This document shows positions 35,365 through 46,539 of a stretch of 64,000 nt of DNA, in pieces. The notes beneath the pieces were generated by a model that was given only the letters and a program-made list of their open reading frames with translations, did no database searches and had not been told where the DNA came from. The position numbers and the translations under genes were made by a program. Numbering within the stretch: the first letter of the stretch is position 1; the number at the start of each line of letters is the position of its first letter. The DNA lies in assembly GCA_011109175.1 (NCBI GenBank), contig RDEW01000001.1:40139-104138 (forward strand), read 5' to 3'. Origin of the DNA: Dicyema japonicum. Taxonomy: Eukaryota > Dicyemida > Rhombozoa > Dicyemidae.

Positions 35365-35860
35365 TCATTAAAACTGCCATCCATCCAAAGTGGACCCCGC
35401 CGACATTATCGACGTTGCGTTGCCTCTCACGATTGCAACAGAGATCAACTGGAGTAGCCACCGGGTCTAACGTTCGTCGTGGCTTTTTAGTGTAGCTAAG
35501 CGTCCAAGTTTCTTTAGGAAGCGAAGCGATTTTCCGCTTATTCCTCCAGTTGTCTCGACCACTATCGGATAAAAGCGAATCGGTCGCGTAGCGCTTCGTA
35601 TTTCTTCTTCTTTGCCCTCATCGTTATTTCCGCGGAATACAGTGTGTCTACCGCGCTCCCGACAATGTTGGACGGGCAAAGCGTGTCGACACAAGTAGCG
35701 TCTCAGACCAAAAATTTCCCCTCTTCGAATGGGAAATTTGTGATCCCATCGGGACGTTTTCCGTCTCCTCTGTCCAGGCCAACAGGTTCTAGTATGGCTG
35801 GGTATCCCGCAGTGTTTAACTACATTTACAAACACATCCCACAAAAAGAAGAATAATTTG
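35365..35860 (-). mobile_element. RLE-type retrotransposon family 1, 3' part
   Basis: Minus strand in shifting frames: [20 protein letters not shown] (weakened nuclease block), then FYPIVVETTGGISGKSLRFL and KKLGRLATLK, then TRWLLQLISVAIVRGNATS and an end at about 35370. The VETTGG..G.SLRFL block and the R..SVAI.RGN ending match the element at 55373-56280 and the fragment at 22125. Frameshifts near 35640 and 35720; not functional. Confidence 0.75.
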
Positions 35861-35899
35861 TTAAAGTAATATGCATTGCATGATTTTGGCGGAACAACA

Positions 35900-36060
35900 A
35901 GGTAGTTAGGCGGTTAGCGATGTCACTCTAGTGACAATTAGCTATGGGTACGATCCCACACCGTTACCTACGTGGTCGGGGAATTCCATCCTGCTCTGAC
36001 CTTTTCATCAAATCCAAAGAGGTGCAGTTTGATCCACATGTCTCAGGAGAAAGCTAATCC
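35900..36060 (+). repeat. Possible tRNA-derived SINE
   Basis: 35901-35970 resembles a tRNA: GGTAGTTAGGCGGTTAGCGA (A-box-like, with the GGTA start pairing to a closing TACC) and GGGTACGATCCC (B-box-like). An unrelated body follows to about 36060. The stems are imperfect, so a working tRNA is unlikely. No second copy of this body was found in the window. Confidence 0.4.
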
Positions 36061-36064
36061 CTGG

Positions 36065-36671
36065 CAAGTATCAAAGGGATCTATTTATTTTTTACTCCAT
36101 TGGATGGATTCCCACGACTGTAGATATGAATGAACGTGATGCTTGGATGCGTTTTACTCCGACCATGGAAAGTGGACATACCTTAAGTAGATGTTAATTA
36201 ACTCTTAATTCTTTTCCAGTATTTTCGGGTTATTAAATAAATAATTTTCAAATTTCAGAAAATGAAAACTGATACTCATCCAAGATCTGCCTTACCGAGA
36301 ATACGAGACCCTTTGGGACAGTTAATCTTCAGCATGTAGAGTCGAAATCTTTGGATTTTTGGATTATCACGTTGACCTTCTAACGCATTATAATAGCGAA
36401 AAGAGAATGGAAGGCGGAAAAAGGCTGTCGCATCTACATACAAATTGTAAGAGAATGTTGTCATCCAAAGGGGGCACAACATTGAAAGTCAAATTTATTA
36501 AAAAACAGTCAATAACAGTTCTTTTATACACGGTAAGGAAGATCTGGCAGATAATAGAGATACATTCTCCAATAATCTCATATCAAATAATAATTGTCAC
36601 AGAGAGTGACAAAAACTGCCTACAATAGTAGCCAACGGACCCAATTTCTCTGCCTTAAAACAACGATTTGA
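36065..36671. other. Stretch without recognisable genes
   Basis: Short ORFs only; nothing recognised on either strand. Confidence 0.3.
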
Positions 36672-36724
36672 CTGCGGAACTGGATAGTCAAAAAAGGACC
36701 CAGACACAAGAAAAAGAAAAAAAT
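36672..36724 (+). repeat. SINE-like tail (family S), cut by the assembly gap
   Basis: TGCGGAACTGGATAGTCAAA followed by an A-rich AAGAAAAAG run. It matches the tail of the element at 56270-56460 and, in complement, 55125-55165. The assembly gap starts directly after it. Confidence 0.6.
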
Positions 36725-37522
36725 NNNNNNNNNNNNNNNNNNNNNNNNNNNNNNNNNNNNNNNNNNNNNNNNNNNNNNNNNNNNNNNNNNNNNNNNNNNN
36801 NNNNNNNNNNNNNNNNNNNNNNNNNNNNNNNNNNNNNNNNNNNNNNNNNNNNNNNNNNNNNNNNNNNNNNNNNNNNNNNNNNNNNNNNNNNNNNNNNNNN
36901 NNNNNNNNNNNNNNNNNNNNNNNNNNNNNNNNNNNNNNNNNNNNNNNNNNNNNNNNNNNNNNNNNNNNNNNNNNNNNNNNNNNNNNNNNNNNNNNNNNNN
37001 NNNNNNNNNNNNNNNNNNNNNNNNNNNNNNNNNNNNNNNNNNNNNNNNNNNNNNNNNNNNNNNNNNNNNNNNNNNNNNNNNNNNNNNNNNNNNNNNNNNN
37101 NNNNNNNNNNNNNNNNNNNNNNNNNNNNNNNNNNNNNNNNNNNNNNNNNNNNNNNNNNNNNNNNNNNNNNNNNNNNNNNNNNNNNNNNNNNNNNNNNNNN
37201 NNNNNNNNNNNNNNNNNNNNNNNNNNNNNNNNNNNNNNNNNNNNNNNNNNNNNNNNNNNNNNNNNNNNNNNNNNNNNNNNNNNNNNNNNNNNNNNNNNNN
37301 NNNNNNNNNNNNNNNNNNNNNNNNNNNNNNNNNNNNNNNNNNNNNNNNNNNNNNNNNNNNNNNNNNNNNNNNNNNNNNNNNNNNNNNNNNNNNNNNNNNN
37401 NNNNNNNNNNNNNNNNNNNNNNNNNNNNNNNNNNNNNNNNNNNNNNNNNNNNNNNNNNNNNNNNNNNNNNNNNNNNNNNNNNNNNNNNNNNNNNNNNNNN
37501 NNNNNNNNNNNNNNNNNNNNNN
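36725..37522. other. Assembly gap (798 N)
   Basis: Run of unresolved bases between a SINE-like tail and a LINE A endonuclease fragment. Long ORFs spanning it are artefacts. The gap is probably caused by the repeats on both sides. Confidence 0.99.
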
Positions 37523-38290
37523 GTTGCTCTACTGCGAACCTCCTCTCAGATATCCTAATGTCAGCCGCTTTATAAACCCCAAAACATCGTTTGAAAAGGA
37601 AACGTGCCACAACCATTCTGAGATCACTGTCTACTAGTGTCCCATTGTAGCTCCGAGAATCTGTTAGCAGTGCCTTGTATGCAGATATGTAATCTATTTG
37701 GTTATATATAGGCTTGATAGTCCCAGATTTGTCCTTTCGGTAGCAGCTCCATGTCGTCTTATGTCTTCGTTCCGCTTTTGCGTTCCAATCTCCGGCGATG
37801 TATGTCATGAACGATGTTTCCAAAGATGTATATAGTTGCGACAGGGAGAAATAGAAGTTGTCTAGTTTGTCTCCATTGATTGAGACTCTCACCGAAGTTG
37901 GTGCATATACATTAATAATGGAGATTATGGAATTGTTCCTTTCACCGTATTTAATTGTAAAACACATATTCTATCGCTTACCCTCCACGTCTTGTGGACT
38001 CGATTGTTCAGTTCTTTTTTTATTTTTAATCCTATGCCGTAGTGTGGGCTATTCGAAGGCTGCAGAATCAGGCGGAAATCATTGTTGATTTCATCTAGTC
38101 GCCTTTTACTTTCGTTTCCTGTAAGCACGCAACGGTTACCTTGTACGATCCAAGATTCACGCATAAATTTCTTCTTTTAGATCCGACTTTAATCCTCTTA
38201 CATTGAACGAGCTGATGATGAAAGATCACGAAGAAAAGCACGAAAAAGACATGAGTGCAATAAGCCACGTCACCAGCTCAACCAAAAATT
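37523..38290 (-). mobile_element. LINE family A copy 2, 5' endonuclease part
   Basis: Minus strand: the 5' head GGTTGAGCTGGTGACGTGGC is at about 38283-38264. The endonuclease then reads INNDFRLILQPSNSPHYGIG, RVSDRICVLQL, IISIINVYAPTSV, FMTYIAGDWNAKAERRH (the catalytic GDxN), YNQIDYI, and SDLRMVV in place of SDHKMV. The SDH histidine is lost. Frame breaks occur near 37960, 37740 and 38200. The RT part lies in or beyond the gap, or was lost. Confidence 0.85.
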
Positions 38291-39150
38291 TTTTCATTAA
38301 AAACTTACAAAAATAACTGATAAGGCAAGAAAGTCGTCACACAAAGTTTAAATTTAAATTATTTTAAATTAATTTTATTTTAACTAAATTGTATTTATTT
38401 AAATTTAAAGTACCTCTATTCTTAAGTCATGTTACCGTCCGTCATGTGGTTCGCCTTGTCAGATGGCGTCAGATACAAGCCAAAAGTGTATCCAAAAAGA
38501 ACCATTTGTAAACGAGCAATCCAGAGGAGTTCCCCCTTTTTGGTTCATAAAATTAAATTCATTAAAATTCTGTTAATCGAACGGAAAGGCATATAAACTA
38601 GAATCTACTGTCCACGACATTCACGATAATTTAGTCTAGCGATTGCGGACATTCAGGATGACAAACTCCTTCTCCGATGGTTAAAATCTGGTTGTTTTTT
38701 TTATCGAATTTCAGTTATATTGATGGCGAAAGACTTGAGTTCAGAAGACTGCTACAAAATCATTTAATTGATCGACAAACAGTTCAAAACAAACAGTTCA
38801 ATGGAATTTTGACTGAGTTGAAGCGAAACTATTGTCCTCGATTGATCTGATTGACAGGTCAATCTTAAAGGTCTCTGAATATTTCTCCTACTCTCTCGAA
38901 ATGGTTTTTTTCATGCCTAACTTTGTTTTCATGTTTTAATATTTCATGACTATTTTTAATGGAAAATTGTAAATTGGTTTACCTTCGTTCAATGATTCAG
39001 CTTAGAGTTATATTTGCCTGTTTGAACGAATCTTTCAACGCTCGGTCACTCACTTTTATTAATATTTTGACTTCACACTCTTTGCTTTAAGTAATAGATG
39101 GTTTATGTATTTTACATTACGGCATCATGAAACCTCCGGGTTGTGCACAG
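38291..39150. other. Stretch without recognisable genes
   Basis: AT-rich; no ORF of note and no shared repeats recognised. Confidence 0.35.
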
Positions 39151-39260
39151 AACTACATATACCTGTCGGATCTTTGGGAGAGTCCGCTCATGGCTTTGAC
39201 GTTTTTGTTAGCCGTCTACTTGTCAGATGATGTCCTTTACTGAAATTGAAAATTCAAAAA
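39150..39260 (+). mobile_element. LINE family B C-terminal fragment
   Basis: Reads YLSDLWESPLMALTFLLAVY, matching the LWERP..A..L..AG box of the LINE at 14761-16326. Only about 100 bp can be recognised. Confidence 0.5.
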
Positions 39261-39990
39261 TAAGAACAAGTTGTCTAGATGCTTCTGCAATGTTTCCTTG
39301 CACTCTATGTGTTAAAAGTGGAAGAGGGCGAACCTACTTATCCACCTCTCTTCGGTATTTGTAGCTTATAATAAATTTTTTGAGTTGCATTAGGTCGGCA
39401 CAAGCTGATGTTCTCCCTGGAGGTTCTTTCCTTTATAAAAAAATGAATAAAATTCAATTATTTCAAAGATCAAAGGTAAAACTAAACTAATTATTTTTTA
39501 TCCTGACGCGCGCAATCTACCAGAACCTTTACCAAAGAAAGGTAATCCAATGGACGTTATCTAGACGTTAAGATAATTACAAACTCTCTTCAGTGATTTT
39601 TTAAAGAGCTTCTTCAGTTTGGTAAGTTTGGCTTTAATATGGGTGATCCAATTGCTTTTCTTCGGGTACGATGTGAGATAATCATATACACCCGCTGTCA
39701 AGAATAAACAATATCAGTCATATTGTTAAATTTGTTGGTGGAGATGACATTATTGATTCCGACCTTAGAACCTTCTTTCTTGAAATTGGTACAGCACTTA
39801 GTTTTCAGACAATGCGAGGGATTAACCTCACGTGACGAATTTGGAAATATATCTTACTAATAACATCTCTGTATATGATATTTCCGATTTTGTACGTATT
39901 TCCAAGTTTCCCGATCCATTTGAGAAGTAGGACACTTTGGTTTAGATTTCACAATACTCTTTAGATTTACTACGAACTACAACGTATGAA
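39261..39990. other. Stretch without recognisable genes
   Basis: Contains GACGCGCGCAATC at about 39505, vaguely like the start of tail family T in complement, but too short to call. No gene recognised. Confidence 0.3.
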
Positions 39991-39991
39991 A

Positions 39992-40390
39992 TTATTTATT
40001 GAAGGCTTTCGTTATTAAAGGTTCTACATCTAGTGGTAGTCTTCCAAATCTAGAATGAAGTACAAGTGAAACTTCCGATACCAACTTAACTATGTCCTCT
40101 CTATTCACCTGGTCGATAATCACCTGCAGAGATATGATATTTACCCAACTTTCCGGTTGAGAAATTCGAATGGGCAGTCTTGTACCCATTCTTGTAGTAC
40201 AAAGAGTTGTCGGACCACATCAGATGCTTTCATATTGTTTTGTATATCGGTTCATTCCCAGGTAGGTAGTGTTCACTTTATTTGTAAAAAAAAGACTTTT
40301 TCATCACAAAAGAAATTATTAACGAGATCCTTGTGTTTAATTTTAAAGAGTAGATTATTTAATAATATTCCCAAAGTGTTATAAACAACT
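39992..40390 (-). CDS. Unidentified helical protein, partial, with a 26-nt intron
   Basis: Minus strand. The last exon 40123-39992 reads VIIDQVNREDIVKLVSEVSL, VLHSRFGRLPLDVEPLI and ends TKAFNK. A 26-nt GT...AG intron (40149-40124) joins it in phase to an exon reading MKASDVVRQLFVLQEWVQDC and PFEFLNRK. Further upstream (about 40385-40280) LGILLNNLLFKIKHKDLVNN is also coding-like; one or two frame changes separate it. Leucine-rich amphipathic helices suggest an alpha-solenoid, but I cannot name the family. The ORF starting at 40189 reads through the intron and is not the real product. Confidence 0.5.
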
Positions 40391-41015
40391 AAGATGATCT
40401 CGTGATTTTTGTCATTTTATCTTAAGATTTAAAAAAAAAATAAAGTCTTTTACTTAAGAGGTTGGGATAGCGAATTCGTTTCCACGATTTGTTTGAATAT
40501 GGGTCACCATAGATCACTGAATCGTTTTAATTAATTTTATTTTTAAGCTTTTTTAATTCTTAAAAATTTAAATAATGTTCTTATTTTATTAAAATTTATA
40601 TATTTGACCTTGTGGGCTAATAAGTAATTTAATGAAAATCTTATAACGATTCCTCAGTTAACAGGTTAATCAAAAATGTTAAGTAAGCCGTTTTAATGAT
40701 TGTTCAGTATACAGGTTTTTCATTTCTTCTTCATTAGATCAACAATATCAAACGGACTTGATCGATATCATAATTTGAGTACTTCAAAGAAAGATTAAAA
40801 TTGGATTTTAACTATAGTTGTTATTTACACTGAATATGTGATTTGTATAGAAATGACAAATAAATTTGCACTAAATAGATAGAGTTTTAAAAATAAAATT
40901 TACATAGCATTTTCCGAAAACTGCTATCAAGTCGGATTTTGCCAATTTTTATATTGTTTTTGCATAGGGAATTATAGAAAGATTTACTAAAACTCTGAGT
41001 AAAAATCTATCTAAA
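40391..41015. other. AT-rich stretch without recognisable genes
   Basis: Nothing recognised. Confidence 0.35.
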
Positions 41016-41017
41016 TT

Positions 41018-41245
41018 ATGACAGAACATGCTACTAAGAATAAAAAAACAATTTTTAGTAAGATAACTTTTACTAACAACGCAACACCGAATGCTTCAAC
41101 CAATGAAACGCCATTCAAAATATTAGAGGCACTTCAGGGAGAAATACTGTCATTCCAACAATTACAAAGTTGTTATTTCATGGGTAGAAATACTTTCGGC
41201 AGTAAATTCCCGAAAAATGAAATTAAAAATTTTGTAAGATTTTAG
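41018..41245 (+). CDS. Small hypothetical ORF
   Basis: 75 codons beginning MTEHATKNKKTIFSKITF, polar at the N-terminus, with ILEALQGEILSFQQLQSCYF in the middle. It could be the first exon of a host gene or an element ORF1 fragment. No neighbouring exon was identified. It converges with the membrane-protein gene on the minus strand, 68 bp away. Confidence 0.25.
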   Translation: MTEHATKNKKTIFSKITFTNNATPNASTNETPFKILEALQGEILSFQQLQSCYFMGRNTFGSKFPKNEIKNFVRF

Positions 41246-41312
41246 AATATCGACTGTATTTCAAATAATTATATAAATTCAAATAAATTGAAGACCGTTT
41301 AACCAATTAATA

Positions 41313-42536
41313 TTAGTAAGTAACAAAGCTTAATGGAATGCTTTCCTGTATTTCAGTATGTGATTTCGGTTTGAGATAAATAGCGACAATGACACACGTG
41401 AATATTAGTCCAATAACTCCGAACACGATTCCAATTATTTGATTTTTCGTCAATTTTTTTATGGCTTTTATTTCAATCGATATTTGTTCTTCAAAGCATC
41501 CTTCATCTAAAATTCAACCAAATTCAGTAACCGTCTCCAATAAATTGAAAACTCAAATCATAGCGGAAAAATTGTATTTTAAGAGATGAAATTTCGATAG
41601 TCACATTTTTATAGCTTTGTGAGATGAATCCACATTGATAATATCCTCCCAATTTAATTATTTTAAAATTCTTTTCCAGTGAAACGCATTTATTTCTGTT
41701 GATACCAACACAAACAGAAAATCTATAAATACGATATTTATTCCCAGAATGTTTAAATGCCGCAATAGTTATAGTAGTATGACTACTATTCAATGTATAT
41801 TCATAGTTAATATATTTATAGTCAGTATCTTCACTTTTTATCATATTATACTCATAATCACTAAAACGCTCATCTGTTTTCTAAGAATTTATGCAAACGT
41901 GTACAATTTTGTTATTGTCAATATATGATATTTTGATAATTCCACTTATTACTGCTCGGATTGTTTTTTTGTGATATAAAAACCAAATCGGCGTATCTGG
42001 GTCATTATTTGGGTTACAGTCGTTAGCTAAATTAATTTTGATTAAAACCTTTTCCAGTAAAGTAATTCATAATACCATTATCGTGATATTGCAACTTGTT
42101 TGAATAAATTTTAACGAATAAATTATTCGAAAAAATAATATGAGTATAACCACATCGGTAGTAATCCCCATAATTAGTTTTTGGTATCTTTGTGATTTCA
42201 GTATAATGTTTACCACCTTAAGTACATCAAAAAAACGTACCATAATCAATTTCTATTACTAAGTCAATAGTATAAAAATCATTGTAGAAGTATGGAATAA
42301 GTTTAAATTTTATGTTTGTGAAAGAAAACAATTCGGTACCATTAGTTTGCAATACATCTATATGTTCCTCGGATTTTAACTTTGATAAACTAAATTCCTA
42401 AAGTAAATGAAATATTTGCTCTAGAAGGATTCTCATAAATGACATATGAATCAATTAATATATATCTCTCATCACATTTTATTTTGAGTATTTTGCTAAA
42501 CAGTATAATTATGATATAATGAATAGTTCTGTTCAT
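41313..42536 (-). CDS. Novel single-pass type I membrane protein with two YxC-type extracellular repeats
   Basis: Exons on the minus strand: 42536-42444, 42397-42241, 42216-42049, 42026-41905, 41880-41532 and 41506-41313. Introns are 46, 24, 22, 24 and 25 nt, all GT...AG and in phase; 1083 nt give 360 aa. The N-terminus MNRTIHYIIIILFSKILKIK looks like a signal peptide. Residues about 30-310 are extracellular and N-glycosylation-rich. They contain two similar blocks, GDYYRCGYTH (about 105) and GGYYQCGFIS (about 265), suggesting two diverged beta-sandwich (Ig-like) domains. A hydrophobic helix, IIGIVFGVIGLIFTCVIVAI, lies at about 318-340, followed by a short tail ending SFVTY. No frame break is needed. 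I do not recognise the family; it could be a surface receptor or adhesion protein. Confidence 0.78.
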
Positions 42537-42539
42537 TTA

Positions 42540-42915
42540 ATCTAAATTTTTTTAGGTCAAATTTTGTTTTATTTAAATTTGTATTTTAATTGTTAGATTT
42601 AATTATAATTTATATTTCGATGATAAAAGATATTTCGTTACCATTTTTATTAAATATCTTTAATTATAGAAAATATAGTGAGTAGTCCAACTAAGTGAGC
42701 GTATCTTAATGCGAATGCACGACACCCTGATAGCTGGGTCAAGTGTGTCTCCTAGGAAGCACGCCATAATAACGACCGAGAAAACACAGGCAACCCACCT
42801 AGGCACTATCAGATTTTTTTTGTCTGCTAAGTATGGTGTTTATGATGGTGGGCTAGTAAATATGAAGGCTTTATGAATTACAATGTAATAATTTGATGGA
42901 AAAGATCAACTTAAA
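42540..42915. other. Short intergenic stretch
   Basis: Upstream of the membrane-protein gene. The block at 42690-42815 is less AT-rich but unrecognised, and may be a decayed upstream part of the retroelement that follows. Confidence 0.3.
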
Positions 42916-42919
42916 AACC

Positions 42920-43805
42920 TTCATATGGTCCTTTTCAGAGCATTGGACAATCCACATGTCGACTTTAAGTAGGTCGACAATATTCTAAACGGTGACAACT
43001 CACCTCGAGCGGAGGCGCTGTACACGTATTTGCAAGACCGCAATATTTTTTGGGGTCTATCAACAACTACATGTCCCCACTGTAAGTCAAGGAGTATGTC
43101 GCTTGATAATTTATTCATTCGATGTAGATCCATTCTCTGCCACGACGATGTGTGGAGGCATAACGAGGTAGTAAGGAGTCTTCATCTTCTACTATACAAT
43201 AAGTATGGTATTAGCCACACCAGAAAGTTGCGGACTCATAAGGTGCAATCTGTAGTAGAGAACACCTGGGTCCAAATTAAAGTAGACAGTGTTATCCGTA
43301 CCTCGGTGATAGTCACCAGTATAAACCGGACATTGTGGTACGCGATAAGGAGTTTGGCCAAATCCTTATCATAGAAGTTGGCATCACGTCTTAAGACCGT
43401 TTGCAGACTGTGGAGGTGGAGAAAAAAAGAAAGTATGACTTTCTTGCAAACAAGATGGGGCAGATTCTTGGCAAGGTCCCCGTTATTCCTATAGTAATGT
43501 CGTGGGAAGGAATTGCAACAAAGTACCACAAGGGTTATCTGAAGCAGTTGGGGGTAGATATAAAGCTCCAGGCCTATCTACTGTCCACTGTGTTATTGCG
43601 GATCCTAGAAAACCTGACACTGGAGATTAGGAGGCAGAGCCCTGAGATGCGATATGGGCAGAGGGTTCAATTGGACGAAGCGCTTTCGGAGTTGTTTCAG
43701 CAACCAGAATTGAACCTGCCCGAAGAGGCTGGCGAACAGGAAGGCGAGGAAGGTTGTTGATTATTAAATATATTAACTTTTTTTATTGTTTTTAAATAAA
43801 GTGAG
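42920..43805 (+). mobile_element. RLE-type retrotransposon family 2, C-terminal third and 3' end
   Basis: Reads LYTYLQDRNIFWG, then a zinc knuckle CPHCKSRSMSLDNLFIRC, RHNEVVRSLHLLLYNKYG and a PD-(D/E)xK-like nuclease core, KPDIVVRDKEFGQILIIEVG with ITS. An in-frame TAA (43379) stands where Gln would fit. It continues RLQTVEVEKKRKYDFLANK, VPVIPIVMSWEGIATKYHKG and a Glu-rich end at 43760. A -1 frame change separates the knuckle from the nuclease at about 43310. The 3' untranslated end, TTGTTGATTATTAAAT...AAATAAAGTG, is shared with 50313-50360. 5'-truncated and dead. Confidence 0.8.
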
Positions 43806-44585
43806 AAAATATAGTTAACATTATCAATTTCTCTTTCTAACTATTCCTTCATTACTCAACAACGTAAGAATCTTAAACAATAATTCTTGCTTTAATCACT
43901 ATGCCGCTCCGAATCCTATCGTTTCTACAAATCAGCTATAAAAATCGGCAAAATAGGTAAATTTGAAAAAAACCCACGTCTCTTTAAATTCTTATTAAAG
44001 CTTAACAATTGGATTCTGAAAAGCAGTTGTACTATGAAGGAACACAGCAAAAATTTTTTATTCATGTCGAGGTTTTTTAATTAATGGTTTAACTTTTTCT
44101 TTCTTGATGTTTCCTTTTTCAATGTTAGATAATAATAAGTGGTTAGTGCGTTCACTCACGATTGGCTGTGAGTTAGATTTTTAAACTTCTACCTACATTA
44201 ACAAAGATTATTTTCTTTTTTTGCTTTCTCTATTTTTTAAGCATCGATAGGGATCCACAAAATCGAGAAACGCTTTTCATCTTTACTCCGTGTTTGATTG
44301 GCTATTCATCTTCTATCCGTGATTGCAAAAACCAGAGAATCCAAAGCTCATAAATAGCGACAACAAAAAATGGACGCTGCTCCTCAAACCTGATTCTAAT
44401 TTTATTCAAAACAAAATCATCGGATTTAGATCTGAGTTAAATTTATCATTTCTGAACTTTATGTTTAGTGATCTAATTTCCGTTAATGATTTTTATTCAA
44501 TTGAATAATTTAGTTTTTTTTCATTAAAAATTTATTTTAAAGAAACATTCATCCCGAGGTCCTACAATAGCCACCCTTCCATTTG
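43806..44585. other. Stretch without confident genes
   Basis: AT-rich. ORF 44323-44508 (LINSDNKKWTLLLKPDSNF) is unrecognised. No repeats noted. Confidence 0.3.
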
Positions 44586-44589
44586 GCTT

Positions 44590-44900
44590 TTCTCTGTCAG
44601 GATGGCTAGTGAGATTTGCTTAAATTGCTAGAGCTCTCACTTATAATTGGGCATTTTAAGATCCGATTCCCTAGAGCAGACCCAACATTTGGGTTGCCTA
44701 GGATATGTGGGGTTAGACATTTTTGAAGGCCCTTATGAGACTAGACACCATATCGAGAATGTGGTGCTAAAAAATCAGTTAACTATTTTGTACGTTCATA
44801 CACGGGAACAAAAAAAGTAAAGCGTCATAGATGAAGTCCTTTTTTGAATGCATCGGAATCACGTGATAATTAATTTGGTTTTTAACGTGGTCTTGGGAAG
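44590..44900 (+). repeat. tRNA-like SINE with tail family T
   Basis: The head at 44600-44690 has tRNA-like spacing with GATGGCTAGTGAGATTTGC (A-box-like) and AGATCCGATTCCC (B-box-like). The 3' end, ATGCATCGGAATCACGTGAT then AATTAATTTGG (44846-44880), is tail family T. A tRNA-like head plus a LINE-like tail is the standard SINE design. The boxes are imperfect, hence moderate confidence. Confidence 0.45.
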
Positions 44901-45149
44901 TTATAAACAAATAAAATATGAGCAATCTATTTCTTTCTACATTTATGGCAGACAGATATCCCCCTCCTTACACGAATTGCAGTCAATAAAAACTCTATTA
45001 GTTGCAGTATCAGATGACCAACTTGGAGATTTTGGTATTTGGATGTAGATTGCGAAAAGTATTATTTTTGAATAACTAAGTAAACTCCTTGTTCAAGTCT
45101 CACATACGATTGAAGTTTTTTTTCTCTTGATGATCGTTGATAAATTCCA

Positions 45150-45196
45150 CAAAGTACCACTATGGTGGGAAGGAATTCCCACAAAGTACCACTTGA
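45150..45196 (+). repeat. Duplicated scrap of RLE family 2
   Basis: TTCCACAAAGTACCAC at 45158-45173 and GGGAAGGAATTCCCACAAAG with TACCAC at 45174-45197 both match the GGGAAGGAATTGCAACAAAG block at 43502 and the copy at 50070. The scraps abut the LINE A head fragment that follows. Confidence 0.5.
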
Positions 45197-45197
45197 A

Positions 45198-45390
45198 TTT
45201 TAATTTCCTGTAGGCAACCGATTGCGACATCGTAATTATGTAGGTCTTGAGAGACGGAGGTCCTTTTCCAAGAAGAGGTTAGGCCTCGGACGTTGAATGA
45301 GAAAGCGAGAATTTCTCCAAAAGATAAGGTTCGTACTTTTCAGACATTTTAATACTTTATTAGAGCCTCGTCACCAGCTCAAACAAAACT
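45198..45390 (-). mobile_element. LINE family A head fragment, 3'-truncated
   Basis: About 190 bp nearly identical to 2212-2420. On the minus strand it runs from the head (about 45387, CTGGTGACGAGGC) through the first ATG region and KFSLLSFNV, EEDLR-type text, to TAGGCAACCGATTGCGACAT. It then stops abruptly. Only the 5' end is retained, the opposite of ordinary target-primed truncation. Confidence 0.8.
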
Positions 45391-45900
45391 TTTGGATTTT
45401 ATCTTCATCTTTTTGGGAATTGTATTTAAAATAATAGGATCATTATTTATCTTTCTTGGATTCACTGTAATAATATTAAAAACACATATTTTCGTCTCTT
45501 TCCTTGTAGGTAAAAGATCGTCTGGAATTTCAAATGTTTCTTCTACTGATTCATCTTCAGAAAATGCATTAATCATTCAAGTTCATTTTTGATTCTTGTT
45601 CCTGAAGAAATCCCCATGAAGACATTAAGCGGCATATGTCGGGCTTTGCATGCATGGAATTGTTATAATCGTTTACTATCTTTAGGAATTTGAATATATC
45701 CTCCGAATATACCACTTGAATTTCTAAAGCCGTTATCCACTTCTTTATGTATTGGTTTTACCTAAAGATGATATATAACCTCTCTATTTGCCATGGTATC
45801 CAAGATGCTTTTGGACGACCAAAACTTGTTTCGTGCCAAATTCTTTTTAAACTTCGTCAAGTGTAGAATTTTGGTATTCTTTTCCATTTTGGTTATGCAC
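45391..45900 (-). mobile_element. Decayed retroelement integrase-like sequence
   Basis: Minus strand, frames shifting: HNQNGKEYQNSTLDEV (compare TDNGKEF..S), KKWITALEIQ, FKFLKIVNDYNNSMHAKPDI and the ORF at 45576-45379 with EETFEIPDDLLPTRKETK. The order resembles the second half of an integrase followed by its C-terminal domain, but no catalytic triad is intact. Weak evidence. Confidence 0.35.
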
Positions 45901-45904
45901 TAAG

Positions 45905-46535
45905 ACTGGCGTTCGAATTACTCAGGATATCCCTTTTACTATGTTCGATATTTCAAATGCAGATTTTGAGGTTCAACGACACCAAATTTGCACAAAGAAT
46001 ATATCCGTACAAGAATCTTTTAATAAAATGAAATTAGACCCTATATTAATCCTCGTTAAGTTGCGAATATTTCATAAACTCAAAAAGATTTCTGTCACGT
46101 GGAGCATATGCTATTAATGGTGCAATTGTTAGTTTAGTAGACTTCAAACGCAGAGACTAAATTAATTATAAAGTTAAACCTGACAGAGAGCACACTCTCT
46201 TTTATATCAAGCGTCACAAGAGTGGTCTTATTAATCTGTAGTGACTCTCTATCAGGATGACTCTGGCTGAAGACTCGTTGCAGCGTTCCAGAATTTGACT
46301 GCAGGTGATGACATTTCCCCGTGGAAGAATAGTTGGATCCCTTGATGCCACCCGGACATTGGACGACATCTCAGTAAGGTGGATCCATTGACGGCATCGC
46401 AATGAAGGAAAATAATTTATGACCATACAGCACATAACATCACATGGTGTCACGCGGCCAAAAACTAAATTATATGATATTTAAAAATATTGTAAATTTT
46501 TATCATCTTTATATTTAAATAATAATTAAATTTAA
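45905..46535. other. Stretch with one unrecognised ORF
   Basis: The minus ORF 46453-46214 reads WIHLTEMSSNVRVASRDPTI and ITCSQILERCNESSARVILI. It looks protein-like but I cannot place it, and no adjoining exons were found. Confidence 0.3.
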
Positions 46536-46539
46536 TAAG

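Noticed and set aside
35901-35970. Functional tRNA gene
   Set aside because: A- and B-box-like motifs and a short end pairing are present, but the stems are poor and no clear anticodon arm fits, so a SINE head is more likely.
36597-37967. 456-codon minus ORF and 296-codon plus ORF across the N run
   Set aside because: Open only because unresolved bases are read as codons. The real content is a LINE A endonuclease fragment to the right and a SINE-like tail to the left.
40150-40189. Start of the helical gene at the ATG at 40189
   Set aside because: That frame reads through a good 26-nt intron. The upstream exon in another frame is more protein-like, so the ATG is spurious.
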